64,000 nucleotides of DNA from Astragalus membranaceus (Eukaryota; Streptophyta; Magnoliopsida; Fabales; Fabaceae): assembly GCA_039519185.1 (NCBI GenBank), contig CM076849.1, positions 76,367,621-76,431,620 of the forward strand, written 5' to 3'. The translations under genes and the position numbers were made by a program. Below are positions 43,220 to 55,565 of the stretch, in pieces; positions within the stretch are counted from its first letter, which is position 1; each line of letters opens with the position of its first letter. The notes beneath the pieces were generated by a model, which saw only the letters and a list, made by a program, of their open reading frames with translations, was not told the origin of the DNA and did no database searches.

Positions 43220-45394
43220 TATATGAATTCACTCCAAATTAAATCAACTCAATATTTTAAATTACTTACTGTAGGGTACAACCACGTGGGGGTAGATGTA
43301 GAATAACCTTTGACAGCTCTAATAACATAATATAAAAGTATTTATAAAATTTCAACCCAACTTAAGTTCAAATACTACGATCTAAACCATGATAAAAAAT
43401 AAAAACTTACTTGCTAAACATTTCTTTGATTGCTTTGTTTGGTTTGTGGGATAAGGAACACATCCATACCACAGTATTTTGAGGTGGGATTAAGACAACT
43501 AGTTGCCAATGTCCGCTGCAACATTGATAAACTTAAAATTAAGCAACACACAAAGAAAAGTGAATCACCAATTCGTTGAAATATGTTGTTGTTACCTATG
43601 GCAAAATGGAGCAATATATACTCCCTTATTGGTGGTCATCAATTTCTGTTGAAGGTTTTGAAGGACAACATTCATGGACATATCTTTCACGTTAAGCTTG
43701 TATGGCCACACAAATCCATATAAGTCATCATCAATACCTCTTTCAACACATTGACGATGCAAATATCTAGTGGCAAGTAAGAAAAACTATCAAATCGATT
43801 AGTATATGTAAAAATGTGAGAAATTTATATACTGAAATAGATTTTACTACTTACGTGCACCATATGGCCAAATGGCTTAATTCAAGCCCCTCTTCACCGG
43901 AAAGCATGTCCATGATCTCTTTGAAGGAGACAAAGCACTCATGATCTTCATGCTCCAACCTTATCCTAGCATGTCTCTTATCAGCATACCCCGTCACAAG
44001 CATCTCTTTCATCCAATCGATATTGACCTCCTCCTCCACATGAGATGGTGAGTAGCTAGCCTTAGATCCAACAGTTGTCATGGGAGAGGGAACGTGAACA
44101 CCCGCATTTTGAATTCCTCCACATGAGATGGTGTGCTGAATAATTAAAACATACATATAAATTAAGCTAGTATTTATGAATTGATTCAAATAATAAAACA
44201 AATCTAGTAATATAAACATATACCTCTGCCAACGCTTTGCGAACTCGGTCTTGCACCATCACTTCCACGTCCTCCATAATTTCTTTCAACAACTCCGCTT
44301 TGTCAACTTGTGAGCTACTCGAGGCAGAACGTGCCACACCACCAAAGTATCTCTTTATCCCGACACCTTTTCCTACTCCCCGAACACGACCGGGATGCTC
44401 AGGTGTTACAATGGCAACAGTCAAAATATCATTCTTTCCTTGAGGAACGAAAGATCCTTGGCTACTCATAACCGCAAGTTCATCCTGCAACAAAAGCATG
44501 TTCACATGTTACAATTTAACAAATTAAACAAAACATACTTTTCTTCAACTTAGATCCACACACAATGTCTTAGAAACACCACACAATATTTTACTTACAA
44601 TCTTAGATCCAACTGATGCTGATGACTCGGATACATAAGATCCAAACTTGCTTTTGCGGCCAGCCTTCCGCAGCTCATGACGCTCTAGAGATGTATGCTC
44701 CACCTCCAAATCACCAAACTCCTCCTGGATTTTTTTGATTTGTTCTTCTTTCAAAGCCTTCTTCAACTTTTTATAACCACCTGGCCCCATTGTGTGGTTG
44801 TATTTATTATTTTTTTGAATATTCTTGGCAGCTTCTCTCTTAGCCTGTTACAAAGAACAAACACCACCATATTTACAACATATCATTAATGTTTAAGAAA
44901 CTAAAATAGTTATAGTTAAAACAATACCACAAACTCCTCAGTAATGCGGCTGTTATAAAATGCGGCCCATGTCTCGAGAGATATGCTGCTGTACTTGTGA
45001 CATGGGTTTTTTTGACCATCTTTATCTCCACTACCAAAGACATATGTTCTGGTGAGAGTGTCTTGAACTGTCTCCAACAAAGATTGATATGAGACATCCA
45101 AGTTTTCTTGAATTCATTACTCTCGGGAACATCAAATGTTAGCTTTACATCATCCCAAGCAATCTTTTTTGTCTCGTCATCAACATCACTCCAATTCATT
45201 GTCAATATGCTTATCTTTGTTCGTGCAACCACCCCTAAATAGGTCTTGAATTTGTTAGCATACGGACCAATAAGATCGCCTTTATTATCAATATCCACTC
45301 TGTATTTTTGACCATCTGGGCACCTAGAAGTTAACTTTTTTAATGATGTTGGACGTCTGGTATTCTTTTTTCGAGGATCACTGAAATCATCCAT
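42805..45394 (-). pseudogene. TNPA-like transposon protein fused to a Ulp1/C48 cysteine protease domain
   Basis: The gene starts at 45394 (MDDFSDPRKKNTRRPTSLKK). Its first exon carries the plant En/Spm TNPA-type DNA-binding region (TWMSHINLCWRQF, then SISLETWAAFYNSRITEEFV after a one-base shift near 45058). Further exons with GT-AG borders are at about 44843-44575, 44485-44224, 44136-43856, 43767-43596, 43516-43410, 43318-43272, 43112-43017 and 42927-42805. The last five form a C48-type protease: NLQQKLMTTNKGVYIAPFCH, GHWQLVVLIPPQNTVVWMCS with the catalytic His, and MPIQRNGFHCGYYVMKFM with the catalytic Gln and Cys. The acidic residue of the triad is not obvious. Ulp1 proteases cleave SUMO. 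C48 domains are known in some plant transposons. One frameshift is the only break I see; it is listed as a pseudogene for that reason. Confidence 0.8.
43168..43217. repeat. TA microsatellite
   Basis: A run of about 25 TA units lies inside an intron of the TNPA-protease gene. Confidence 0.9.
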
Positions 45395-45732
45395 GATAGC
45401 TGTTTAAACAAAGGAAACAAAATATATCAGTCATTCTTATATATTTGAACTAAACATAGAATCATACCTGAACTTATGAAAAAGACAACTAAAATAATCA
45501 AAAAAATTTACACTTGAAAATAGAGGCTAAATTAGAGAGGCAAAAACAATCCCTCATTCAATATGAACTATGAAACCATCCATACACATTTGGAGAAATA
45601 CACTAGAAGAAATTGGAAAACATACTTCTCTCAGTTACAAAATCTGTCACATGCTCAAAAGGAAATAATAGAAACAAACCATCATCGTCACTAAGTTCAA
45701 AATTACAATTTCATAGGTTAAAAAAAACAAAT

Positions 45733-48700
45733 CTAAACTCCTTCGTATAAAATTCCTTCATTATGATCATTGCGAGTGGCATATTCATCGTCAACTTCAT
45801 TGTTATCAACTGAAGTAGGCACTTGTCTTAACAAACAAGGTGTTTCGGAAATTGCAAGACTTGAATCTTCATTTTCATCACTGCCTATTTTTTCTTGTAG
45901 GACAACTGACCACTTTTTGTTAGAAGGATCTTTGACATAGAAAACTTGTTTTGCTTGGTCAGCCATGATGAAGGGTTCATCATTATAACTTACCTTGTCA
46001 AGGTCAACTAGTGTAAATCCCATTTCGTCAGTACGTACACCACTATTGTTGTTAACCCACTTACATTTAAAAAGAGGCACTTTAAATTTACAGTAATCAA
46101 GCACCCAAATCTCTTCAATGACACCAAAGTAAGCAATGGATGCAAGTACAAGATTTGTATCCTTTGCACTAGAGAAGTGCATCGAGGAAGCCATGACCAT
46201 AACTCCACTATTTTGCATGGTGCTTTTGTCATCTTTCGACTTTGTGTAAAAGGAAAACTTATTTATGTTGTACCCGTTCCAACATGCAACATTAAAGTGA
46301 GGGTCATGTGCTAACCATCTCAAAGTCTCAGAGGCACTCACATCTTTCTTAATCTCTGATTTAAACCAATCTATGAATGTGTTGTTATGCTCGTTCAATA
46401 ACAATAATTCTTTCATTTGAAGGTTTTTGGCCTTTACTATCTCTTTATGGAGAGACAAGTAAGGTAATACCTCATTTGTATTATTCAAAACATACAAATG
46501 TGCTTGAAGCACTTCAACTCGACCCATGCATTTAGTGGTTATACCATGTGTACCTTTACCTTGACCTCTCTCTTCATAACAAGACTTTGGTAGTCCCACA
46601 GATTTTGCTTCTGACAAGTAGTCAGATCAAAACTCAATCGCTTCTTCTGTGACGTACCTTTCGACAATGGATGCTTCAGGACGATATTGGTTCTTCACAT
46701 ACCCTTTCAAGATCTTCGTGTATCGCTCGATTTACATCCACCTTAAATAAACAGGGCCGCATAATCTAATCTCCCTAACCAGATGAACAATTAAATAAAC
46801 CATGATATCAAAGAATGAGGGAGGAAAAAATATCTCCAATTGACACAAGATAATGGCAGCCTCATTTTCCAACTCGTCCAATTTTTGAGGGTCGATGACT
46901 TTAGCACATATACTATTGAAGAATAAACACAACCTAGTTATGGTATATCAGACATCTTTTGGTAAGATGCCACGAATTGCCACAGGTAGTAGTTGTTGCA
47001 TCAAGACATGGCAGTCGTGAGACTTCAAGCCAACTAATTTGAGATCTTTCATTGAAACCAGTCGCTTTACATTTGACGAGTAACCATGTGGGACTTTGAT
47101 TCCCCGTAGACGTACACTCGCAAAAGCTCATTTTCTCTTTTCTTGATAAGGTATAACATGCTGGAGGTAAATATGTGCCTTTACCTCGTTCCACTAGATG
47201 TAATTGTTCTCTTATGCCCATCTCACGCAAATCTAGACGAGAATTTATACCATCCTTTGTCCCTTGAATGTTGAGAAGCGTCCCGATGACACTGTCACAA
47301 ACGTTTTTCTCGACGTGCATAACATCAAGACAATGCCTTACATCAAGATTGGACCAATACGAAAGATCAAAGAACACCGACCTCTTCTTCCACTTGCTTT
47401 TTTCCTTAGGTTGCTTCTGCTTTTTGGCGAATACAACTTTGATGTCCTTAACCAATTGATAGACTTCTTCTCCGGTCAAGGCATTCAGAGCAATGTCATT
47501 TTCCAAACACCCATTAAAAGCTTTTTTCAACTTACGGTATCAGTGATTAGGTTAGGGAAATTTCCGATGCCCAAGGTAGACAGTCTTCCTTCCATGTTTG
47601 AGTTGATGGTGACATGTGTCTTCTGCACAAATAGGACAACCTTTATGCCCTTTGACACTATACCTAGACAAGTTTCCGTATGCAGGAAAGTCATTGATCG
47701 TGCAAAATAACATGGCTCACAGTTTGAAAGTTTCATTAGAATACCCGTCAAACACATCCATGCCTTCATCCTACATTTTTCTCAAGTCTTCAATCAATGG
47801 ACTAAGGTAAACATCTATGTCATTACCAGGTTGTCTCGGGCCAGAAATCATCATAGATAGTATCACATATTTGCGCTTCATGCACAACCATGGAGATAGG
47901 TTGTAAATTAAAAGTAGAACAGGCCACGAGCTATGATTCATACTTAAGTTACCATATGGATTCATCCCATCTGAAGCAAGTGCGAGCCTAAGATTTCTTG
48001 ACTCAGTGCCAAAATCCGAATACAAATTATCAATTTTCTTCCATTGCAAAGAATCGGCTGGATGTCGAAGCTGTTCGTCACATTTCCTTTCATCTGCATG
48101 CCATCTAATGCTCTTCGCGTCATTTGCATTAGCAAACAAGCATTTGAACCTAGGTATTATTGGAAGATACCATAAAACCTTCGCAGGGGAACCCTTTGTG
48201 TTGTTGTCGTCACAATTAGATTCACCCGACTTCACTTTGTAGCGCGACCAACCACACGTAGGACAGTTATGCAATTTCTCAAAGTCTTTCCGATACAATA
48301 TGCAGTCATTGGGACATGCATGTATTTTCTGATACTCCACACCCATCGGACACAATATCTTATTTCCATCATACGTTCGTTTTGGCAATGTGTTACCTAT
48401 GGGAAGAATGTCTTCCAACAGCTCAAGCAATCAGGTGAATCCCTTATCAGTCCACCCATTTATCGACTTCAGATTGATCAATTTTAACGACGCAGACAAC
48501 CGGGTGTATTTTGTGCAACCCAAATACAAAGGTTGATCTTTGTCTTTGCACAAATTATCATATTCACGCACTCGCTTAAAAGATTCAGGACCAATGTCAC
48601 GTATCAGGTCCTTCATTCGATCATCCATATCTTCATTGACTTTCTCACTTTTGGACACACTTGGTTTGCCGGTTGATTCACACAATTACAACAAGGACAT

Positions 48701-48842
48701 GAATAAGTTACATCAGTTTCGGGAACATCAGTTTTGGGAGCATCAGTTTTGCGAAGATTTGCTTGAGCAAAGTTTATAAACTCTTCGACTCCTTCCGCAT
48801 ACTAATCACTCAGACGATTACTTTGTATCCAACTACGATCCA
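45733..48842 (-). pseudogene. CACTA TNPD-type transposase, decayed
   Basis: On the minus strand it begins at 48842 (MDRSWIQSNRLSD, then a TAG stop) with the transposase-associated domain (YSCPCCNC). It continues with tnp2 (HACPNDCILYRKDFEKLHNC, LALASDGMNPYGNLSMNHSS, PGNDIDVYLSPLIEDL), DUF4218 (HCLDVMHVEKNVCDSVIGTL, FFPPSFFDIMVYL) and DUF4216 (VLASIAYFGVIEEIWVLDYC, VPLFKCKWV), ending at 45733. Frameshifts or stops lie near 48430, 47770, 47730, 47110, 46930, 46730 and 46620. The domain order and length match the family (about 1,000 residues). A short in-frame repeat (KTDAPKTDVPETDV) near 48715-48755 is peculiar to this copy. Confidence 0.9.
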
Positions 48843-50469
48843 TGTCTACGCTCCAAATAATCAACCAAGTATTAATTGTTAAAACAAAATCAAACTATCA
48901 CATCAAACCAAGATAGTAAAAATAAATTCATAAATCAAAACAAGTAAAAATATAGCTCATTGAGAAATGGTCTAGTAAAAAGGTTTCCAATTAAGTATCT
49001 AAGTAATACAATAAAGAGAAGTAAATTTATAGGACTCATCATCCATTGATGATTAATCAAAATCACAAATTATAGTATTATGAAATTAGGTATCTAAGAA
49101 TCAATGTATTATGAAATTATAAAAAAAGTTACCATTTTGGGGAAATCATAAAATCACATTAGTTAGAAATAAAGAATATTGCTGAAAGAGTTTAGATGAA
49201 GACTTATTGTGATGTCGAGACTAGGACTCCAAATCTGTTATTATGTATCAAAGAAATCAACTTTAAAGCAAGGAGACCAATATGAAGTCAGGTGCCCCTG
49301 AAATAGTATTCATTCATCTTAGTAAAAAAAACTCTAACAGCCATAGACCAATAGGGCCAATGCAAGAAGCAAATTGTTGATTTCAGAGGGACCATTTTTA
49401 TGTGTATTTGATGAAGAAATTGAATAGAAGAAGAACGGTAAAATGGAAAGGTTTATTATTTACTTCAACAACACAAGAATCAAAGTCCAAGAAAGCCTTT
49501 CTGCCCTATCCCTATATTCTGCCCTATCTCTAGGATGTATCATATATGACAACAAATCCAAAATCCTTGTAAATCTCTCTTAATTCAGTCAATTAGAACT
49601 CATGCATATATCTTGATAAGAATCTTGATATTGGATGAAAAGGGTGCAATTATGAACATCAGACATCCTAGAGTTGTCAATGGATTCACTGTATGCAGCA
49701 AAATATAGAGATAGGGCAGAGAGGCTTTCTACAACCTGATATGATGAGCAAATAAAAATGGCATTGTAGACAGATCAGAGAAAGCTGAAATAAGTATTGC
49801 CTACTGTGATAGAAGTTCCTAATATTCACAATGACAGATGCAATTTTATGGTTGAAGTAAACCCTTTTCTACAAAACAGTCATAGTCCACGTTTTAATAC
49901 TTCCAAAATGAGAAAAATGAAGTTAAGACATCCTAGAGTTGTCAATGGATTCACTGCATGTAGCAAAACATCACGTACCAGTCAAAACGTGAAGATTAGA
50001 CGATTTCAACATAACTCTCCCAAAATCCATACGAAACGTGGATCCATCATCAGAAGCTTACCACTCTCACAGAAGCTTCAAACAAGAAAATAAAAACTTA
50101 TGGTTTCAAGAGAGAGAGGAGAAAACGAAAACGAAAACGAAGGGAGAGGAAGAGGGAGCAAAGATGCTTACCATTCTCACAGAATTCTCACAAGCTTGAA
50201 GATTTCTGGCATTAATGGCTTGAAGATTCTGAACGTTCCCAATATTTCTGAACAACGAGCAACTAAAGCTTGAAGATAGATTCAACGGTGACGGCGTGGA
50301 AGAGAAAAGTTTCGCGTGACAGCGTGGAAGAGAAAGGTTTCGCGTAACGACGTGGCTTTGTTCGAGAGTGACATAACGAGAGTGACGAGAATGAGAGCGA
50401 CGAGAGTGACGAGAGTGAGAGTTTCAGTGAGAGTGACGAGAGAGTGAGAGTTTAGTGAAATACATACGA
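48843..50469. other. Upstream region of the CACTA transposase
   Basis: No long reading frame is convincing. A 46-bp segment (AGACATCCTAGAGTTGTCAA and so on) occurs at about 49663 and again at 49927, a local duplication. GA-rich leader-like sequence lies at 50110-50460. This is where transcription of the leftward transposase gene should start. Confidence 0.4.
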
Positions 50470-51725
50470 ACCTTTAGCATCGGTTGTTTATACAACTGGT
50501 GCTAAATGTGTTAGACATACACAATTAGCATCGGTTGTATAAAGAACCGATGCTAAATGTCCAGCGCAAGGACTTTTACCATCAGTTGTTTATACAACCG
50601 ATACTAAAGGTAAGTGCCAAAATTAAAAACATCTGTTTAATTACAAAAATGCCACCGGTTCAACAATTAGCATTGGTTCTTTGAACAACCGATGCTAATT
50701 GATGCTTTTTAATGTCTTTTTTCCATTAGTGAATCTTGCTATGACTGCCTCTCTCTAGCACATCTATTCTTATTTGTTACTCACATGCTGTTAAAGATGT
50801 GAGCTAAGAAATGGATGAGGAATTGCAAACCGACCGAGAGAATTTTACTTTGGACATTGTCGTTTGCCCTCTTGGTATCATTCCCATAGGTTGCAATTGG
50901 GTGTATTCTATGAAACTGAATATTGAGGGTCCCTCAATCGTTATAAGGCAGATTTGTTGCCCTAGGTAACAAGCAGAAATATGACACTGATTATGATGAG
51001 ACGTTATATATCACCTGTTGCCCAAATGAGCACTCTCACAATTGTGCTCTCTATTTAGGTGCTTCTAAATGGTGTCTCCATTAAATGGATGTGAAGAATG
51101 CATCTCTTCATGGTGACCTAACTTAAGATATTTATATGACTCCTTCTTAAGGATTATTCTCTTCATCTCCAGGTGTGTGCAAGCTCAAACGCTTCTTATA
51201 TGGTTTGAAATAGGCACCTACTTAGGTTCTCCTCTACAAGGAGTCATTATGATTCATCTTTGTACATTCATGGCACATCGATCGACTTTGTTCTTCTCTT
51301 TTACGCTGATGATATAGTCATTACTGGTTCTGATCAGGCTTCCATCCAAGAACTTAAATAGCAGCTACATGCCTCATTTTAGATGAAAGACCTTGGTAAC
51401 TTGCATTATTTCCTTACACTTGGGGTTCATTCTATCTCCAAAGGTATACTACTCCATCAACATAAGTATACCTAAAATCTTGTTTCTATGGCTAGTCACT
51501 AATAAGCTAATCTAGTGGAAACTCCTCTTGAGGTTAATGTTAACTACCACCGAGATAAGAAAGATATAGTGACAGATCCCCGATTATACTGACAACTTGT
51601 GGGTAGTTTTAGTTGATATATCATTTTTTTGTTTAGCAAGTCAGACCGTTTATGCATGCTCTTCCTCTTCTTCACTTAGAAACAGTTTGTCGTATAATTC
51701 GTTACTTGAAAGGTACCTCTCACTA

Positions 51726-53036
51726 CACTACAAAAAAAATGCAGGATAGGCGACGGATATTAGCAAGGGATCCCAAATCCGTCACTACGTTTAACTTAGC
51801 GAGGGATTTAGCGACCGCAATTTCCGTCGCTACAAGGCACGCCTATTTTTTAAAAAAAAATTCAAATCCGTCGCTAAACTTACAATTCCGTCGCTACGGT
51901 CCGTCGCTAATTATGACGTGACCGTTGGCAGATCTTGGAATTCGTAAAGTTCCCAATTCCGTCGCTAAACTTAATATCCGTCGCTACAGTCCGTTGCTAA
52001 TTATGACGTGACCGTTGGCAGATCTTGGAATTCGTAAAGTTCCCAATTCCGTCGCTAAACTTAATATCCGTCGCTATGAATCCGTCACAAATACCTGGGA
52101 ATGCGTGAAAGGCCGAGGTATATCCCTCAAGAAGTCTGGGATCAATATCAGGAAGTTTGGAGAAGTGAGAAATTCAAAAGAAATGCTGAAAAAGCGAACG
52201 AAAATTGGAATTCAGAAAAGGGTGGCTCGCTTCACACTTGTGGCTCTGTCAACCAAGCTCAACATGCTATGAGATTGGTAGGTTATTTTAAAAATATTTG
52301 TACTATTTTAGTTTAGTTAGGGCGATTAGTTACCAATATTTGAGAATTTGTTTCATTTTTACAGAGTAGGAAGGCCGAACACCCTCTTACTATTGCTGAG
52401 CTGCATAGGGCCACACATGTCAGGAAGGATACCAAGACTTATGTTGATGAGTGTTCGAGGACCACTCAGGTAAATATACAACTTGATTTGTATTATATAA
52501 TGTTTTCTTAAAATGGAGCGCTTATTATGCTATGTTTTGTGGTTATGCAAAACAGGAGAAACATGCTGAGATGATGTTTGAGGTGACTCAGGGGAGCTGG
52601 AACCCTGAGTCACTTGGTCCACCGACTCTGGAGATCATGGCTTTGGCAAACTGCAACTGGGAGAAGTTGGTATGGGGATGTATAAGAATCGTATGTATGG
52701 TACGGGGCCCTTGACTCCAAATTTGAGATTTGAGGATGATCAGTTTGACAGAAGCGGACCCTCCCCTAGTAGTCGACCTCCTCATCCTTCAGTTGAGACA
52801 GAGCAGCTCAGGCAGCAGATAGAGGAGATGTGTGCTCAGCACCAGCAGGAGATACAGGATTTCCCTCGCTAAAATCCGTTGCTAATACTTAGCGACGGAA
52901 CCAAATTTTTGTCGCAAAATATTAGCGAGGCCCTTTTTAGCGAGGGAATTTTTCCGTCGCTAAGACACTGTAGTGACGGATTTTGGAGGTTTATAGCGAC
53001 GGAAATTTCTGTTGCCTATCCTGCTTTTTTTTAGTG
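51726..53036. mobile_element. CACTA deletion derivative inserted in the copia remnant
   Basis: The ends are CACTACAAAAAAAATGCAGG and, reversed, CACTAAAAAAAAGCAGGATA, with target duplication CTA (51723-51725 and 53037-53039). Subterminal words CCGTCGCTAA/TTAGCGACGG match the element at 39481. A 66-bp-plus block is duplicated in tandem (AATTATGACGTGACCGTTGG at 51908 and again at 52001). The element keeps part of its TNPA-like gene (52080-52866). Confidence 0.92.
52080..52866 (+). pseudogene. TNPA-like (En/Spm transposase, plant family) fragment
   Basis: Exons on the plus strand read YIPQEVWDQYQEVWRSEKFK, NENWNSEKGGSLHTCGSVNQ (ending near 52275 at a GT), then RKAEHPLTIAELHRATHVRK and CSRTTQ (52366-52469), then KHAEMMFEVTQGSWNPESLG and a coiled-coil-like tail (QLRQQIEEMCAQHQQEIQDF) to 52866. 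This is the conserved C-terminal half of plant TNPA-like proteins, which bind subterminal repeats. The N-terminal part is deleted, and a frameshift lies near 52670. Confidence 0.75.
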
Positions 53037-53260
53037 CTAGGGTATCTACTTGCCCATTGGGACGACCCCTCTATTGATTGCTTACAGTGTTGCTGATGGG
53101 GTCTGGTGTCCTGACACTCGACGCTCGGTCACTATTTGATGTGCGTTTTTTCATTCTTCGTTGATCAAATGGAAAAGTAAGAAGCAATCATGAGTCTCTA
53201 TATCGTCTACAGAATCCGAGTTCGTGCCATGTCTGTTGTTTTTTCTAAAATTATTTGGCT

Positions 53261-54158
53261 TCATGGTTGTTAGTGTTGAAAAGTTCATTTTATACCATGT
53301 CAAAGATATAGATGGATTGTTGGTTCAAGATATCACAAGCAAGTAACAAGGAAATTACTAGCTCAGTTATTATAAGTTGTGTTTTTATTTGAAAAGAAGA
53401 CAAGCGTAAGTCATAAACTAGAGAGTTACTCAAAGGGACACTTGTCGTGATCTCTGTCGTTAGAAAGTTATATTGTTCATTCGAATGAGGCTGTGAAGGC
53501 TTCCGATGATCCATAGAATGACATGAGTGGCTCTAAGCCAAATGCTTGTGTGGAGGAAGTCATATAGACTCTCGAACGCAAATTACTAATATATTTTTAT
53601 AAGATAAGATGTTCTGCCTAATGAGTCAGGCAAAGTGGTTTCGTTTTTAGAAGTAATAATTGAAAAGGATTTAAATATTGCAACCTTGTTTGATAGTCTA
53701 AAAACTTCTTTGATGAATTTACACAAACAACGACAAAAGTTGAAGGAGGAATTTCTCTCTTGTAATCAAAAAAATAAGTTGAAGGAGGAAGTGCAGAGAC
53801 TATTGATAACATTGCAAAGACTAAGTTTGATTAGTTCCTCAATGGTCCAATCCAAAGTGCAGTGCAGGGGTTCTCTGAGGAAAAATTGAAAACATATAAA
53901 TGATTTAGAAGTAAATTTTCTACAGATAAATGATCTAAAAGTAAATAGGAGTCATTTGCTCCTTGTAAAATCAAACTCATTGTTTTTTCGAAAAAAAAAG
54001 AACAATAGCCTAATGTAAAATAAATGTGCATTTTTAATTAAAAAATCCACAAAGAGAGATGAATAAGTTGAAAAAACTTAACCTCATTTTCAAAAAAAAG
54101 TTGAAAATCTGAAAGTGAAGTATTATAGCATTAGCATATAAGAGAAAATCATATAACC
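53261..54158. other. Unassigned sequence downstream of the copia remnant
   Basis: A plus-strand frame at 53635-53889 reads MNLHKQRQKLKEEFLSCNQK and similar, a coiled-coil-like piece that recalls retrotransposon gag accessory sequence, but I cannot assign it. The rest is AT-rich without a gene. Confidence 0.3.
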
Positions 54159-55068
54159 TCAATGAGTCAAGCATCTTACTCTATCCAGTCGGGCAATGTT
54201 CTCATCATCCATGTCATCAATAAGGCCTGAGTCGAACCTGTCCAAGTGTAAATAATTGAATAAAATCAAACTAGTTCAATATCAAAATCATATCTAATTT
54301 CCTGCTCTATAACAATTTAGAGAGAGGTTTTGCATAAACTTGATGTATTATCACTACTTGAATGCGAAAATAGTAAAGAACTGACAGATTATTAATTAAT
54401 ATGCAAAATAATTATAATATCTAACTAAAAAACCTAATGACTCATTATTTGTTTTTTTTTCTTTATAGATATTTAAGAAAAATCTAGAAAATATATGTAT
54501 AAAAAAAGAAAGGAAATTAAGAGGCTACGCACCTATATTTGTTAGAAGCGAAACCAGCCACTCCAGCTGCTTTTTCTAACGCTACCCTCCAGCCGTGTAT
54601 TTTCTGCTTCCCAAATCTAGCTTCATGCTTTGTTAATGCTTCTTCATAACTCCCTTTCTGATGGCGGAGAACAGAAGGTTCTACTTCATAAAAAACAGGC
54701 ACAAACAACATGCACTTTTGATCTATTGAGAGCTCAATGATCTTCCAAAGTTCATCCAAACAATGTCTTGATGATGCATAGTTTGGTGAGAAAACTAGAA
54801 GCCCAATTCTAGACTCTTGGATTGCCTTGATGAGAGTTTCACTTATTAGATCTCCTGGTTCAATCTTTGGTTCATCTTCATCCATGAAGATTTTGGCTTC
54901 TTTAATTTCACATAGTTTAGGATAAAGGTATCCTATGAAACGCTTGCGTGTATCCGGACCACGAAAACTGATAAACACATCATAAGTGTAAGACGATTCA
55001 TTAGATGATGATGATGGGTTGTTGACGGTAGCCAGAGCACTGGCTATGGTCCTCTTGATGTAGAACAT
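54159..55068 (-). CDS. TIR-domain protein (TIR-only, TX type), two exons
   Basis: Exon 1 (55068-54533) starts MFYIKRTIASALATVNN and carries a full TIR domain: YDVFISFRGPDTRKRFIGYL, AKIFMDEDEPKIEPGDLI, IQESRIGLLVFSPNYASSRH, CLDELWKIIELS and FVPVFYEVEPSVLRHQKGSY. The catalytic Glu of the CLDEL motif and the conserved GPDTRK loop are present, consistent with NADase-type plant TIRs. Exon 2 (54237-54159) joins at a GT-AG intron in frame and ends RLDRVRCLTH with a TGA stop, giving 204 residues. In full TNL receptors the TIR exon is followed by NB-ARC and LRR exons; here none follow. It is therefore a TIR-X type gene or a truncated TNL. It is the only reading frame in the window that looks intact and host-derived. 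Confidence 0.75.
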
Positions 55069-55565
55069 CTAATGGAATCAGACTTCGATGAAGTTAAACA
55101 AGATGCAAATGCACTAATTTATTTGCCTTTTGGGCAATGTGTAGGTAGTCTATAAGATAAGATTTCCGATGAATAAAAAATATGAGTGCATTATATATGT
55201 AACTGTTTGTGTACGTGGGAATGCAAGTGAATGTTATTTTTATTGCAACTAGTTAAGACTAGGTATCCCAGATTCAAAATGAAAAGTATGTATGGTGGTA
55301 TAGTATAGCTATATTATGTTCTTATTATATTCTAATTCTATATATTAAAATTTAAAAGTAAAACTAAATAAAAGCGAGAGTTAAATATGTATTTGTTCTC
55401 TAAAAAGTTTGGGTATTTTGGTTTTAATGCCTCTAAAACTTTTTATCTACTTTTGGTCTCCCGAGTTTTTTTAGTCGGTAGTTTTAGTCTCTCATAATCT
55501 TTAATAGCACTTTATTTGTGTCTTTTATAGTGTTTCTAAATACTATCAAAAGTCCTAATAGCACT

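Larger units (their letters stand above)
42097..50731 (-). mobile_element. Complete CACTA element with TNPD and TNPA-protease genes (AGCATCGG family)
   Basis: The left end is CACCAGTGCAGAAAAGACAT (one change from CACTA) and the right end, reversed, is CACTAATGGAAAAAAGACAT. The target duplication is AAT (42094-42096 and 50732-50734). Subterminal arrays of GACATTTAGCATCGGTTGTT and its inverse lie at 42097-42500 and 50470-50731. Between them are two minus-strand genes, the arrangement of an autonomous CACTA element. Both genes now carry breaks, so it was autonomous in the past. Confidence 0.93.
50740..53260 (+). pseudogene. Ty1/copia reverse transcriptase and RNase H, heavily decayed and split by a CACTA element
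   Basis: Recognisable pieces in order on the plus strand are WMDEELQTDRENFTLDIVVC, IPIGCNWVYSMKLN, MDVKNASLHGD, FSSPGVCKLKRFLYGLK-type sequence, LFYADDIVITGSDQASIQEL (catalytic box YADD), MKDLGNLHYFLTLGVHSISK and CRIIRYLKGTSH. After the insert at 51726-53036, GYLPIGTTPLLI-like and WKSKKQS-like RNase H remnants continue to about 53260. Many stops and frameshifts make it a dead copy, older than the CACTA insertion. Confidence 0.8.
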
